Shown here: positions 24,713 to 33,204 of the stretch, piece after piece
Layout: every line of letters starts with the position of its first letter
Position numbering within the stretch: the stretch's first letter is position 1
Origin: 01-FULL-43-15b sp964472675
GTDB taxonomy: Bacteria > Patescibacteriota > Microgenomatia > UBA8517 > UBA10165
Length of the DNA: 64,000 bases
Assembly: GCA_964472675.1 (NCBI GenBank)
Contig: CAYYLO010000002.1
Coordinates: forward strand, 1 to 64,000
Direction of reading: 5' to 3'
Notes under the pieces: generated by a model
The model's input: only the letters and a program-made list of their open reading frames with translations
Told to the model about the DNA's origin: nothing
Databases searched by the model: none
Position numbers and translations under genes: made by a program

Positions 24713-24856
24713 AATTACAAATCACAAGCTCCAAGTAACAAACTTACTTCTTAGATTTCTTGGTCTTTGGTTCTTTAGCCTCCTTTGTTGGTTTCTTTTT
24801 AACTTCAGATTTTTCTTCTTTTGTTTGTATCTTGGAATTTGGTGCTTGTGACTTAC
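24713..24856. repeat. CAAGCTCCAAG-type repeat motifs around the rpsF 3' end
   Basis: ACAAATCACAAGCTCCAAGT at 24718-24737, outside the gene. Within rpsF the inverted form TATCTTGGAATTTGGTGCTT (24830-24849) occurs. A third relative is at 6765-6790 (CAAATTCCAAGCACCAAGCT), at the start of the secreted-protein gene. Confidence 0.55.
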
Positions 24857-25139
24857 CTTCAGAGACCACAAGCAAATGGCGCAACACTTCCTCGTCCAGC
24901 TCAACTTCCCTATTTAGAACGGTTGCCTGTTCAGGGGGCAGATTAATATTCAAAAAATAGTATACCCCAGAAGTATTCTTTTTAACAGGATAAGAAAGAG
25001 TCTTTTTACCCCAGAAGTCAGTTTTCTCGATACTACCCCCCAGGTTTGTCACAAGCTTCTCCAGCTTGTCGTTAAACTTTTTTTGTTTCGCCTCTGTGAT
25101 ATCGCCCGCTAAAACCGTTGTTAGTTCATACTGCCGCAT
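24744..25139 (-). CDS. rpsF: 30S ribosomal protein S6
   Basis: 131 residues from the ATG at 25139 (MRQYELTTVLAGD). Typical S6 fold with WGKKTLSYPVKKNTSGVYYF. The C-terminal ~35 residues are a Lys/Glu-rich tail. Part of it (QAPNSKIQTKEEK) is encoded by a copy of the dispersed CAAGCACCAAATTCCAAGAT-type motif, so a repeat appears to have extended the protein. Confidence 0.95.
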   Translation of the reverse strand: MRQYELTTVLAGDITEAKQKKFNDKLEKLVTNLGGSIEKTDFWGKKTLSYPVKKNTSGVYYFLNINLPPEQATVLNREVELDEEVLRHLLVVSEGKSQAPNSKIQTKEEKSEVKKKPTKEAKEPKTKKSKK

Positions 25140-25215
25140 ATGGCAAGTATACCTAATCTGGCCACATCTTTGCAAGATGCGCCAGCCTCAATCATATATG
25201 GTACACTGGTAGAAA

Positions 25216-25836
25216 ATGGTGGTTGCAAAAGTAGAACGTTGTCCGTCCATATCTCCTCTCTCGCAAGATCGTTTCCGCGCAACCGTCACTTCACTTATAG
25301 AGCTTGTCAGGACACACGAACCGCCACGAGCTATAAGATTATTGTGCCGATTTCTAGTGGCACAAAATTATTCACAAGAGACAGTGGCTGTTAATTTTGG
25401 ATTGCAGCCTGAAATTGTAGCAAGGGCAATAGACGTCAGTCGCCAAAAAGACCACAACGAGTGGGAAGCTCTAGTGTCTCAGTTTAATACACCCCTTGGG
25501 CGACGCGCGCAAATTGCAGAATTTTTAAGTGATTTTTTAAAAAACAATCCGGGCGAAAAGATTAACCTGGCCAAATATGCGCCAGCATTTGGCATAAGTA
25601 ACGCCAGGATGCACCAGCTTTATGAGAGTATTGCTCAATCACACCCAGTCCCCCCAAAATTTACCCGTGGCCAACACTTAAGAGACGCTAGTTGGGAAGC
25701 AAGGGTAGCTCGTATCAGAGAAGTTAAGTCTAAACACCCCAAGTGGACGCACAAACAAGTTGCAGATCATTTGGGCGTAACCCGCTCACAAGTTAAATGG
25801 ACGTTAAGAAATGGAGCACCTAACTCCCAATCCTGA
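25216..25836 (+). CDS. Multi-HTH DNA-binding protein, unknown
   Basis: 206 residues. The last 30 (KWTHKQVADHLGVTRSQVKW) form a clear helix-turn-helix, and an earlier segment (INLAKYAPAFGISNARMHQL) looks like a second. It may bind DNA as a regulator or mobile-element accessory protein. An extended -10 (TGG-TACACT, 25202-25207) ends 8 nt before the ATG; no Shine-Dalgarno sequence. Its 3' end overlaps the end of the convergent ychF by 17 nt. Confidence 0.6.
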   Translation: MVVAKVERCPSISPLSQDRFRATVTSLIELVRTHEPPRAIRLLCRFLVAQNYSQETVAVNFGLQPEIVARAIDVSRQKDHNEWEALVSQFNTPLGRRAQIAEFLSDFLKNNPGEKINLAKYAPAFGISNARMHQLYESIAQSHPVPPKFTRGQHLRDASWEARVARIREVKSKHPKWTHKQVADHLGVTRSQVKWTLRNGAPNSQS

Positions 25837-26890
25837 ACTCCACCACATCGCCATCGCGCATGACGTAATCCTTTCCTTCGAGTCGCGCTTTACCCTTTTC
25901 GCGCGAACCCTTCCACCCGCCACAACTTACAAAGTCTTCAAAATCTACAACTTCAGCTTTAATAAATTTGGTGATAAAGTCCGTATGAATTTCTCCTGCA
26001 GCATTTTGAGCACTTGTTCCTTTCTTAATCGTCCAGGCGCGAACTTCTTTTGTGCCCGCGGTTAAAAAGGTAATCAAACCTAGCGTGGCAAAAGCTTTTT
26101 TAATCAACCGTTCCAAGCCCGATTGTTCAACACCTAAATCCGATAGATAAAGCTTCGTGTCATCTTCTCCTAATCCTGCCAGCTCACTTTCAGTTTTGGC
26201 ACAAATTGCAATGACCTGATCCCTCTCTAAACCTAGCTCCCGCGCAAACTTTTCTTCCAGATTCAATGCTTCTTTTAATTGGTCTTCGTCCACATTTAAC
26301 ACGATTAAAAAGGGCTTATGCTTGAATAGGTAAGGTGCATTTTCACCTTTGGTTTGTATTTTTGCTTTTTGATTTTTAATTTTTGATTTTTCTAATGTTT
26401 CCAAATCCGCCAAGTCCAGTTCCGTCTTAACAATCTCCAAATCGCTTTTGGGGTCTGTGGAGCCTGCGCGGATAACGTTATCGTCCGAGAAAGCTCTAAC
26501 CACATGAACTATAGCATCAACCTCCCGTATGTGGGCCAGGAATTTATTCCCCAAACCCTCACCCTTGGAAGCCCCAGCCACCAATCCTGCTATATCCACA
26601 AATTCAACAGTTGCAGGTACAATCGGTGGTCTCTTGTCTGTCATTCTGGCTTGACCAGAATCGATTCTGGTGTCGCTACCGCTCCCCAGAATGACACCCA
26701 TTTCACTCACTGCCACAACATTAGCAAGTTTCTCCAAGCACTCGTCCGGTACTGGAACTACCCCCACATTCGGCTCAATCGTCGCAAAAGGAAAATTAGC
26801 TGCATACGCAGCCTGCTTTTTCAAAAGCGCATTAAACAGCGTACTTTTACCCACGTTAGGCAGTCCAACTATCCCTACTTTCAAACTCAT
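25820..26890 (-). CDS. ychF: Obg-family ATPase YchF with repeat-derived insertions
   Basis: 356 residues. G1 GLPNVGKSTLFNAL, FVDIAGLVAGASKGEGLGN (G3) and the YchF-type NVDE in place of NKxD, plus a C-terminal TGS domain (TAGTKEVRAWTIKKGTSA ... FEDFVSCGGWKGSREKG). It binds ATP and the ribosome. Two anomalies: residues ~64-86 are encoded by a palindromic repeat inserted in frame, and the coiled-coil arm is about 34 residues shorter than in E. coli YchF and replaced by a Lys-rich stretch (SKIKNQKAKIQT) from a second repeat. Confidence 0.93.
   Translation of the reverse strand: MSLKVGIVGLPNVGKSTLFNALLKKQAAYAANFPFATIEPNVGVVPVPDECLEKLANVVAVSEMGVILGSGSDTRIDSGQARMTDKRPPIVPATVEFVDIAGLVAGASKGEGLGNKFLAHIREVDAIVHVVRAFSDDNVIRAGSTDPKSDLEIVKTELDLADLETLEKSKIKNQKAKIQTKGENAPYLFKHKPFLIVLNVDEDQLKEALNLEEKFARELGLERDQVIAICAKTESELAGLGEDDTKLYLSDLGVEQSGLERLIKKAFATLGLITFLTAGTKEVRAWTIKKGTSAQNAAGEIHTDFITKFIKAEVVDFEDFVSCGGWKGSREKGKARLEGKDYVMRDGDVVEFRIGS
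26351..26391. repeat. AT-rich repeat inside ychF
   Basis: Minus strand reads as AAAATCAAAAATTAAAAATC followed by AAAAAGCAAAAATACAAA. It encodes the short linker that stands where the YchF coiled-coil arm should be. Confidence 0.6.
26640..26695. repeat. Palindromic repeat inserted in frame in ychF
   Basis: GTCATTCTGG to CCAGAATGAC with inner CTGGCTTGACCAG and CCAGAATCGATTCTGG. Same family as the intergenic copies. It adds about 23 codons without a stop or frameshift between NVVAVSE and RPPIVPATVEF of YchF. Confidence 0.9.
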
Positions 26891-26912
26891 TTGACTATTT
26901 TAACAGGTTTAT

Positions 26913-27413
26913 TTACCCTAGGTTGAAGTTATTTACTGCGATCACTTTGTTTTGCAAAGAAGCAAAAACTTTTTGTAAATCTCTACCTTTTGCTTGGACT
27001 GTCTTGGTAGGTAGAACAGGAGAAAACAAAAACCACTCTTGTTCAAAAACAACAGGGTCTACATAGATATCATATTGAGAATCAAATCCAAAAGGATAAG
27101 CACAACCTGGTTCTGCTCCAAAATATTCTTTTAATTCTTCCGGTGTAGCAAGCCTGACTTTGCTTGCTCCCAAAGTCTCCTTAACAGCATCAAAATTAAC
27201 CCTCTTGCCTTGGATAGTTACATACACCACAAATCGGTCATCAGTTTTTAAAACCATACACTTACCCTCTGTGCCAAAGAACCCCGTTTCTTTTTGAACT
27301 TCTGCTAAATCTTCATAGGTTAAGGCTGCTCTATGGTTAAAAAGTTTGTAGTCAACGCCATTTTTGTCTAGCAATTCAATAAGCTTGATATGTGCCTGTT
27401 GGGAATCAACCAT
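26913..27413 (-). CDS. YbaK/ProX-type aminoacyl-tRNA deacylase
   Basis: 166 residues. N-terminal LIELLDKNGVDYKLFNH and the YbaK core (GTEGKCMVLKTDDRFVVYVT, then SKVRLATPEELKEYFGAEPG). Members hydrolyse mischarged tRNA such as Ala- or Cys-tRNA-Pro. Specificity cannot be read here. It overlaps the deaminase gene by 8 nt. Confidence 0.85.
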   Translation of the reverse strand: MVDSQQAHIKLIELLDKNGVDYKLFNHRAALTYEDLAEVQKETGFFGTEGKCMVLKTDDRFVVYVTIQGKRVNFDAVKETLGASKVRLATPEELKEYFGAEPGCAYPFGFDSQYDIYVDPVVFEQEWFLFSPVLPTKTVQAKGRDLQKVFASLQNKVIAVNNFNLG

Positions 27414-27862
27414 TCTTTGCCTCCCATTCTCGCACTATTGCCAATGCTTCTGCTTCAAGCCCAGGGATATGCACCCTTTTAATCTTTTCGTGGTAAGAAT
27501 CAGTTACTGGATCTGTATTGTCTCCTGTTTCGTAATAATTAGAGTCTACTTGTTCTTTCCTAACTGCAAAAACTATCCTTCTTACTCCTCCCCAATAGGC
27601 AACTGAGGTACACATAAGACAAGATTGCATTGAACAGTAGAGAGTTGCTTCTGGAAGTAAACCTAATTTGTTAAAAGCAGACTGAACAGCCTTAGAGTCT
27701 GCATGAAAAAGTCCAGGATAGGGAGAACTTACTTCCGAAGAAACAACTTCACCCCCCCACAACTACCACAGCCCCAGCAGGGAAGTTGCCTTCTTCAAAA
27801 GATTTCCTTGAATTGTCAATTGCTAACTTCAAGTAATCAATGTCTGTTTTCCTCTCAACCAT
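27406..27862 (-). pseudogene. Cytidine/guanine deaminase-like gene with a frameshift
   Basis: The ATG at 27862 gives MVERKTDIDYLKLAIDNSRK and EGNFPAGAVVVVGG, then TGA. Deleting one G in a run of seven (27752-27758 on the plus strand as C) joins it to EVVSSEVSSPYPGLFHAD and LYCSMQSCLMCTS. The zinc site is HAD ... SCLMC: the usual HAE glutamate is Asp and the usual PC is SC. Either a sequencing error in the homopolymer, a phase-variable tract or a pseudogene. Related to Nudix/tRNA-independent CMP/dCMP-type deaminases; substrate unknown. Confidence 0.75.
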
Positions 27863-28068
27863 AACTAAAGTATATCAAAATCCCTATATCGCTGACACCT
27901 CCGAATGAATTATTCTCCCCAACCTATCTCTTTGGAAAATTAATCTGGCTTTTCTTGGAGAAGGCAAAATAAAACTAAACTTGAAGCTCAAATTAGTTGG
28001 GACAGTGTGTTGTAAATTCCTACTGTTAGGCTCATGTGAGAATTTTAGAATTAAGGAGGCTCAAGATG

Positions 28069-28347
28069 CTATTGGAGTTGGATTTTTAGCTTAAGATCTA
28101 AAGCGTTGGCAAGTTTCTGTAACAAGTTTATGGAAGGGTTTGCGCTCATGCCCTCAATCCTTGAGATCACGGCCTGGGTTGTGTTTGCTCTCTTGGCAAG
28201 TTCTCTTTGGGAAATTTTTCTCTTAAGCCTAGCTGCAATAATTGCTCGACTTACCTGATATTCGGCCTCGGACTCCTCCCAAAGTTTTCGAAACTTAGGA
28301 TCTTTAAGGCTCTCTCTAATATGGTCATCAAGTGTGTACTCCCTCAT
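28069..28347 (-). CDS. HigA-type antitoxin (Xre HTH)
   Basis: 92 residues. N-terminal DPKFRKLWEESEAEYQVSRA and the HTH KISQRELAKRANTTQAVISRIEG. It lies downstream of a HigB-like toxin gene with a palindromic operator between them. It should bind both toxin and operator. Confidence 0.88.
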   Translation of the reverse strand: MREYTLDDHIRESLKDPKFRKLWEESEAEYQVSRAIIAARLKRKISQRELAKRANTTQAVISRIEGMSANPSINLLQKLANALDLKLKIQLQ

Positions 28348-28354
28348 ATTCCCA

Positions 28355-28374
28355 TGATATCTTCCAAGATATCA
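28355..28374. promoter_or_regulatory. Palindromic operator of the first HigBA module
   Basis: TGATATCTTCCAAGATATCA, a perfect 9-bp inverted repeat with a 2-nt centre, between the toxin stop and antitoxin start. A natural HigA binding site. Confidence 0.75.
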
Positions 28375-28378
28375 AATG

Positions 28379-28720
28379 TCAAGCTGCCATTTCATTTAAA
28401 CGTTTTAGCGCAGTATTTATTTCCTTTAGCGGTGTTTTGTTAGTTCTCTTCATGAACGCGTGAAGAAGCAATATTGTTTTTTCTCCTCGGGTTACGTATA
28501 AGATCCTGGTACTCTCCTCTCCTAAAATTCTGATCTCCCACAGTGGCGTGCCTGTAAGTTTCTTTGTATGGGGAATTACCGAAACTAAGCCATATTCTTT
28601 AATGTTTAATAGAATTCTCTGCGCTTTAATTTTGACTCTTATGTTCGAATCCAGGAAATCCCTAACAGGGTTCGACCCAGAAAGCGAAACATAGTAAACA
28701 ACCCTCCATTTATCTCCCAT
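28379..28720 (-). CDS. HigB-type toxin (RelE/Gp49-like)
   Basis: 113 residues. RVVYYVSLSGSNPVRDFLDS, then HTKKLTGTPLWEIRILG, then ILYVTRGEKTILLLHAFMKR: the standard pattern of PF05973 mRNA interferases. The toxin precedes its antitoxin, as in higBA. Closely similar to the toxin at 31421. Confidence 0.88.
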   Translation of the reverse strand: MGDKWRVVYYVSLSGSNPVRDFLDSNIRVKIKAQRILLNIKEYGLVSVIPHTKKLTGTPLWEIRILGEESTRILYVTRGEKTILLLHAFMKRTNKTPLKEINTALKRLNEMAA

Positions 28721-28817
28721 CTAAAAAATTCTACGGCTTTTGTAAGAGAAGTTCCATTTTTGCAATAAATCCCGAGGTGCAAACCTAAATCCACCCCGGG
28801 GTGTACTTGTCTAAACC

Positions 28818-29084
28818 TTAATTAGCTCTTGCGGAGGGCGACTTATCAATTAAACACAAAACAGACTTGGGAAGTTGGGAAAGGATGGGAATAATCGCTT
28901 TTCCAATCGCATCTGCATTCGGACCGTAAAAGAAAAATCTCACCTCGTCTACATTCAAGCCCATCTCATTTCCGTCACAAACCCCCACGCCCGCTTCCTC
29001 CACAGCCTTACTAAGTATATCCTGAAGTTTAAAAACAGTATCCACTGCCCTATTGTCATCCAACTTGCCTTTGGGGAATTCCAA
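28818..29084 (-). CDS. Hypothetical protein, start uncertain
   Basis: 88 residues from a TTG at 29084. The frame stays open to 29141 and the extra residues (KLDFIKPVQNEEFVIVN) look like protein, but no good start codon exists there, so the 5' end may be damaged. Visible segments: LQDILSKAVEEAGVGVCDG and VRFFFYGPNADAIGKAIIPI. Family not recognised. It lies between the two HigBA modules. Confidence 0.5.
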   Translation of the reverse strand: MEFPKGKLDDNRAVDTVFKLQDILSKAVEEAGVGVCDGNEMGLNVDEVRFFFYGPNADAIGKAIIPILSQLPKSVLCLIDKSPSARAN

Positions 29085-29177
29085 ATTAACTATTACAAAC
29101 TCTTCATTTTGGACGGGTTTTATGAAGTCCAGCTTCCAACCTTAAATTACATAACAGGTGTCCTGCTCAGTTCATTT

Positions 29178-29206
29178 TTGACAAGCCAGGGCTGGTCATA
29201 TAGAAT
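29178..29206 (+). promoter_or_regulatory. Consensus promoter of the gene at 29216
   Basis: TTGACA (29178-29183), 17-nt spacer, TAGAAT (29201-29206). The GTG start is only 9 nt after the -10, so the mRNA has almost no leader. Confidence 0.8.
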
Positions 29207-29215
29207 CGGCACATA

Positions 29216-30631
29216 GTGAAAGAAAGAGATATCAGCTTCCTGGTTGGCCGCTCTAACCAACAACTCCTCGAGATCTGTTCAAGTCAAGGTCCTACTGTTT
29301 TACCTCAACAGTTAACTCCAGACAGAAGATACTTACAAGCACTAAGTCTTTTGCAGCCTGGATTAAGGTTAGGAACAGCGCGTCCGGAGTTAAAAGAGAT
29401 TAAAACCCCCGATAGGCATAGTTTAATAGCCCAGGCAGTCCGGACTGCCAGTGAAAATGGGGGCGAAAATTTTGCCGGACTCACCTTAGAAGAAAAGGCC
29501 AGTTTTTGCGCGTCTTTGGCTACAATAATGGCTAATAGGTCACGGCAGGAGGCCGCCGCAAGAACTATCCGAAACCAGGGAGAGTCCTTTTTCAAAGCAA
29601 TTGGGGAAAAAGGTCGCACAAGTCAGGCAAAAGCTCGCATGGCCGCTAGTGGTTCGCCAACTATAGTATATACAAGACCAAAACCTACAGTTGAGCCACA
29701 ATCTGATGTGCAGCCTAGTGTAAAAGTCAAACGAGATATTAAGCCACCAAAACCGGCTCGGGGGTTTATAGGCTGGATGACTTGGGCAAAAACAGGAATT
29801 CGAGCAGCTTTGGCAGCTTTGACGATTTCTGCATCAGCTGGTCCCGTAGATGTTTTTGCAAATTCCCATCAAGAGGCGGATGTATCGGCTACACAAGTTC
29901 CAACCATGACGAAAGAAGATTTTGCAAACTGGTCAAACCAGTTCCCTCAAAACGTAAGGAAATCTTTACAAAACATGGTAAACGAAGATAAAACAGTTGG
30001 TTTTGATGGAAGAGTCGCGTCTGAAATAGTTTTTATGGAAAGGCGATTAAATTTAGAAGGGCTTAGTTATAGCTTATCGCCCAACATAGTACAAGAACTT
30101 TATGGAAAATATATTTCTGCATGCGAAAGTAGTCCCGGTAACCCCTGGCAAGATATAATTGCCAGTGCAGCACAAGGCTATGCGGGCGAAATTAAGGTTG
30201 CTATTGCACAATTTAACCCGCAACGCATTGGGGCACACACCGAGAACGGCACCAGAATTCAAACAGAAAAAAAGCAAGAAACAGAGCACGGGAACAAAAA
30301 ACCAACCCCTAACTTTTCTGAAATGGCCAAACGATCGATTATCATCCAAGACATCGGGGATTTTGAGCAAGCATTAATTTTGTATGGCTATAGCCCAGAA
30401 GAAATTTATCGTATCAAAAAAATCGTTGTGTTAAGCCCGCAAAGAGGTCCCGACCCAAAAAATTTTAGTTTTGGCGCCGCTTACGACATACTTGATTTGC
30501 TCTTGGAAGCAACCAGAAGAAGAGTTGCACTTTCAGAAGCAGAAGCGATGAAAGGACTTGACTTTGTAAGAAGGAACAGAAGTTTGATGTCTTCTTCCGA
30601 CGCCATTAGTAAATATCTAGCGCAAATTTAA
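29216..30631 (+). CDS. Large protein of unknown function
   Basis: 471 residues from a GTG. N-terminal ~150 residues are soluble and helix-rich; a proline/lysine linker (PSVKVKRDIKPPKPARG) leads to one hydrophobic segment (AALAALTISASAGPVDVFA) that may be a membrane anchor or internal signal. The C-terminal ~250 residues are helical with a polar repeat-like part. I recognise no family. It sits between the two HigBA modules, so it may be cargo of a small mobile or defence island, which is inference. Confidence 0.55.
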   Translation: MKERDISFLVGRSNQQLLEICSSQGPTVLPQQLTPDRRYLQALSLLQPGLRLGTARPELKEIKTPDRHSLIAQAVRTASENGGENFAGLTLEEKASFCASLATIMANRSRQEAAARTIRNQGESFFKAIGEKGRTSQAKARMAASGSPTIVYTRPKPTVEPQSDVQPSVKVKRDIKPPKPARGFIGWMTWAKTGIRAALAALTISASAGPVDVFANSHQEADVSATQVPTMTKEDFANWSNQFPQNVRKSLQNMVNEDKTVGFDGRVASEIVFMERRLNLEGLSYSLSPNIVQELYGKYISACESSPGNPWQDIIASAAQGYAGEIKVAIAQFNPQRIGAHTENGTRIQTEKKQETEHGNKKPTPNFSEMAKRSIIIQDIGDFEQALILYGYSPEEIYRIKKIVVLSPQRGPDPKNFSFGAAYDILDLLLEATRRRVALSEAEAMKGLDFVRRNRSLMSSSDAISKYLAQI

Positions 30632-30670
30632 AGATATCAAACCTTATTAAGTAAATGTTAAGCTAAATGT

Positions 30671-31366
30671 ATGCTGCCCAAGGTTTTAGTAATTGCAGTG
30701 CTTGTTGTAGTTGCTGCCATAGGCCTTGGATCTTTCTTTCGCAAGCAGGCAGGACCTGCACCTTGGGAATCCTCAAAGACACCGTGCCCCAACCCTCTAG
30801 TCCTGCAAACTCCGGTTGATCTTAATAAAGTAACTTCCATCCTTTATCCGGGCCAGGTTCGGGGTGGGGATTTTAAACCGCACGGAGGTTTTCGTTTTGA
30901 TAATTCAAAAGTAGATGAAATAGAAGTCAAAGCCCCTATGGATGCACAGTTAGAAGATGCCAGCCGCTATATTGAACAAGGTGAAGTCCAATATATGTTT
31001 GATTTTCAAACCAGCTGCGGCATCAGGTTCCGCTTTGACCATCTGTTAGTGCTTACTCCTCAATTTGCCGAAGCTAGCCGAAACCTACCCAATCCAAAAG
31101 AACATGATTCGCGAACCACCCGGGTCAACCCACCGATCAGTGTAAAAAAGGGTGAAGTGATCGCTACCGCAGTTGGATTTGGAAAGAACAACAATGTCTT
31201 TGTAGATTTTGGAGTATATGATATGAGAGGAAAAATCTTCCAGGGTCCAAGGCAAAATGCTGTTTGCTGGTTTGATTTATTACCAGCCTCAGATTCTGCT
31301 AAAGTCAAATCCCTTCCTCCAGCTGACTCTGTCAGCGGCTCCAAAAGCACACTCTGTAAACCTTAA
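30671..31366 (+). CDS. Membrane-anchored M23/LytM-like protein
   Basis: 231 residues. N-terminal anchor (VLVIAVLVVVAAIGLGSFF), then a beta-rich domain with DFKPHGGFRFDNS, which resembles the HxxxD zinc motif of M23 peptidases, and CGIRFRFDHLL plus ISVKKGEVIATAVG. The second HxH motif is not intact, so it may be a non-catalytic LytM domain. The larger gene at 35260 seems to share the plan. Confidence 0.55.
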   Translation: MLPKVLVIAVLVVVAAIGLGSFFRKQAGPAPWESSKTPCPNPLVLQTPVDLNKVTSILYPGQVRGGDFKPHGGFRFDNSKVDEIEVKAPMDAQLEDASRYIEQGEVQYMFDFQTSCGIRFRFDHLLVLTPQFAEASRNLPNPKEHDSRTTRVNPPISVKKGEVIATAVGFGKNNNVFVDFGVYDMRGKIFQGPRQNAVCWFDLLPASDSAKVKSLPPADSVSGSKSTLCKP

Positions 31367-31420
31367 ACCCACCTCCAAAAATTCTAAACTTGCTATTCTT
31401 GTTATGCTAAACTAAAGCTC

Positions 31421-31774
31421 GTGGATCAGAAATGGGATATTATCTATTACGAAACCTCTCAAGGTAAATCACCGATTTTTGAATTTATTCAAAGCTTAAA
31501 TGTGCAAGCACAAAATAAAATAGCTGAGGTATTAGATTTACTTGCAGAACATGGTGTTTTATTAGGTTATCCCCACTCCAAAAAATTAACAGGCACACCC
31601 ATATGGGAACTAAGGATTTTGGGGAGTGACAGTATTAGAATCTTTTATGTGGCTGTTTTTAACCGAAGATTTTTGCTGCTTCATGCCTTTGCTAAAAAGA
31701 AACAAAAGACAGACAAAAAAGAAATTAGGACTGCCATTGACAGGCTAAATAACTATAAAGCGCGTTTGGAATAG
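31421..31774 (+). CDS. HigB-type toxin, second module
   Basis: 117 residues from a GTG. DIIYYETSQGKSPIFEFIQS, then HSKKLTGTPIWELRILG, then IFYVAVFNRRFLLLHAFAKK. About half identical to the toxin at 28379 by eye, in the opposite orientation. Its antitoxin follows. Confidence 0.88.
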   Translation: MDQKWDIIYYETSQGKSPIFEFIQSLNVQAQNKIAEVLDLLAEHGVLLGYPHSKKLTGTPIWELRILGSDSIRIFYVAVFNRRFLLLHAFAKKKQKTDKKEIRTAIDRLNNYKARLE

Positions 31775-31784
31775 GCTCTTGAAA

Positions 31785-31802
31785 TATCACAATATTGTGA
31801 TA
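31785..31802. promoter_or_regulatory. Palindromic operator of the second HigBA module
   Basis: TATCACAATATTGTGATA is a perfect 18-bp palindrome between toxin and antitoxin, just before the antitoxin start at 31816. Confidence 0.75.
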
Positions 31803-31815
31803 CAATATTTATATT

Positions 31816-32088
31816 ATGATGACCTGGGAAAAACACAGAAAATTATTAATGGAGGACCCCGAATTTAAGAAAATTTGGGAGGAAACTCGTCTTGAACGCG
31901 AAATAGCCCACGCACTAATTCGGGCAAGAATCGAGAAAAAATTAACACAAACCCAACTTGCCAAAAAGCTTAAAACTAGACAATCTGTTATTTCCAGAGT
32001 GGAAAGCGGACAAACTACTCCTTCCTTATCATTTCTTAAAAGATTAGCCAGTGTCCTTAAGCTTTCCCTTTCAGTACAGTTTAAGTGA
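31816..32088 (+). CDS. HigA-type antitoxin (Xre HTH), second module
   Basis: 90 residues. DPEFKKIWEETRLEREIAHA, then the HTH KLTQTQLAKKLKTRQSVISR. Same design as the antitoxin at 28069. Confidence 0.88.
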   Translation: MMTWEKHRKLLMEDPEFKKIWEETRLEREIAHALIRARIEKKLTQTQLAKKLKTRQSVISRVESGQTTPSLSFLKRLASVLKLSLSVQFK

Positions 32089-32279
32089 TTAAGTGGCATC
32101 TGCTGTATTCGTCCTGGCGTGGAAGCAACTCTGAAAGTTTAACTACCTCATTCTTACCTAAAATAACATCAGCATTAAGATTTTCTTTATCTAAGAAGAC
32201 GATAAATTCTCTGCATCTACCACAAGAGGACAAGACATAGATATTCTCCCCATCTTTCCAAGTTGCTACGATTTTTTTA
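32081..32279 (-). pseudogene. Remnant of a cytidine/blasticidin-S deaminase-like gene
   Basis: The minus strand encodes KIVATWKDGENIYVLSSCGR followed by CREFIVFLDKENLNADVIL, with no start codon. SSCGRCREF matches the second zinc motif (PCGxCRQ) of cytidine deaminases; the first half of the enzyme is missing. Its stop overlaps the end of the antitoxin gene. A palindromic repeat-like sequence (ACACCTCGAAGGTGTAAACC) is upstream at 32291-32310. Confidence 0.65.
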
Positions 32280-32285
32280 ATTTTA

Positions 32286-32383
32286 TGCCTACACCTCGAA
32301 GGTGTAAACCTAAACTTTGGACATCCTTGGGTCTTCGATCCCGAGGTCTCTCAGACTCGAGGAGGTCAAACCCGAATGAGGTA
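32286..32383. repeat. Second palindromic repeat type
   Basis: ACACCTCGAAGGTGT and CGGGATCGAAGACCC-like hairpins with GGTGTAAACCTAAAC. The stretch at 28770-28812 (CCGAGGTGCAAACCTAAATC and ACCCCGGGGTG) is related. Both lie beside the HigBA modules. Confidence 0.45.
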
Positions 32384-32398
32384 AATTTGTAGTCGCAC

Positions 32399-33121
32399 CT
32401 AAGAATTTTGTAAGGCTCCTGGGCAATTTTGTTCCACCCATTTTTGTTCTTCAGCAGCTACCACGAGATTCTTACCATTCCAATAGACAGTGGTCGGTTT
32501 GTCTTTTTCTGTAATTAAGCGTTCAGGACAGGTGTTTGGTGGCAGCACTTTTGGTGAAACTTCCTGCTGCCCTGTATTTTTGTGCAGACCGCGGTATGAG
32601 TTATGCAAAACATAAATTTGAAAAGCAAAAAAACTAAAAACCAAAAGGTTTATTAAAAATGCAATCAGGAGGGCATTCCTAATTCCTACTCTTCCCCATT
32701 TTTTATCCACCCATCTGTAAATAAAATATGGAACTAAGGTAAGAAGAATCCAGAAAGTAAAAGCGAAAATAATTGAACCTGATACAGACGGACGCTGGTC
32801 CAATGGTGTCAAAGTTAACTGTTCAAATGTCCAAAGAGCTGCTCCTAAAGCATAGGCCATAGGCCAAGAAAAAATTCTAAACAGAATCCAAAGAACCGTA
32901 CCAATTATAAAATAAGCAACAGGACGATGCAGACCGTCACCGAGGGGTAAATCCAGTATATGAAGTTTGTCAGGACCATTCTCACGGATCTCAAATCCAA
33001 ATATGTAGGTTGGCAAAGCCGTCAGTTGTTCGCCCAGCAAAAAGAACATCAGCACAAAAAAGATAATAAAACTAATTGGTAATTTGTAATTACTTTTCCA
33101 ATTAAGATACATTAACTTCAC
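32399..33121 (-). CDS. Multi-pass membrane protein, unknown
   Basis: 240 residues with about five or six hydrophobic segments and a soluble C-terminal ~60 residues (PPNTCPERLITEKDKPTTVY) with two cysteines, probably outside the cell. Family not recognised. Confidence 0.6.
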   Translation of the reverse strand: MKLMYLNWKSNYKLPISFIIFFVLMFFLLGEQLTALPTYIFGFEIRENGPDKLHILDLPLGDGLHRPVAYFIIGTVLWILFRIFSWPMAYALGAALWTFEQLTLTPLDQRPSVSGSIIFAFTFWILLTLVPYFIYRWVDKKWGRVGIRNALLIAFLINLLVFSFFAFQIYVLHNSYRGLHKNTGQQEVSPKVLPPNTCPERLITEKDKPTTVYWNGKNLVVAAEEQKWVEQNCPGALQNS

Positions 33122-33204
33122 TGTAACATTCTATCTCTCATAAATTATGATACCAAAATATATTAATTATCAATAATATATTATAGAATAATAAAAAGAT
33201 AAAT

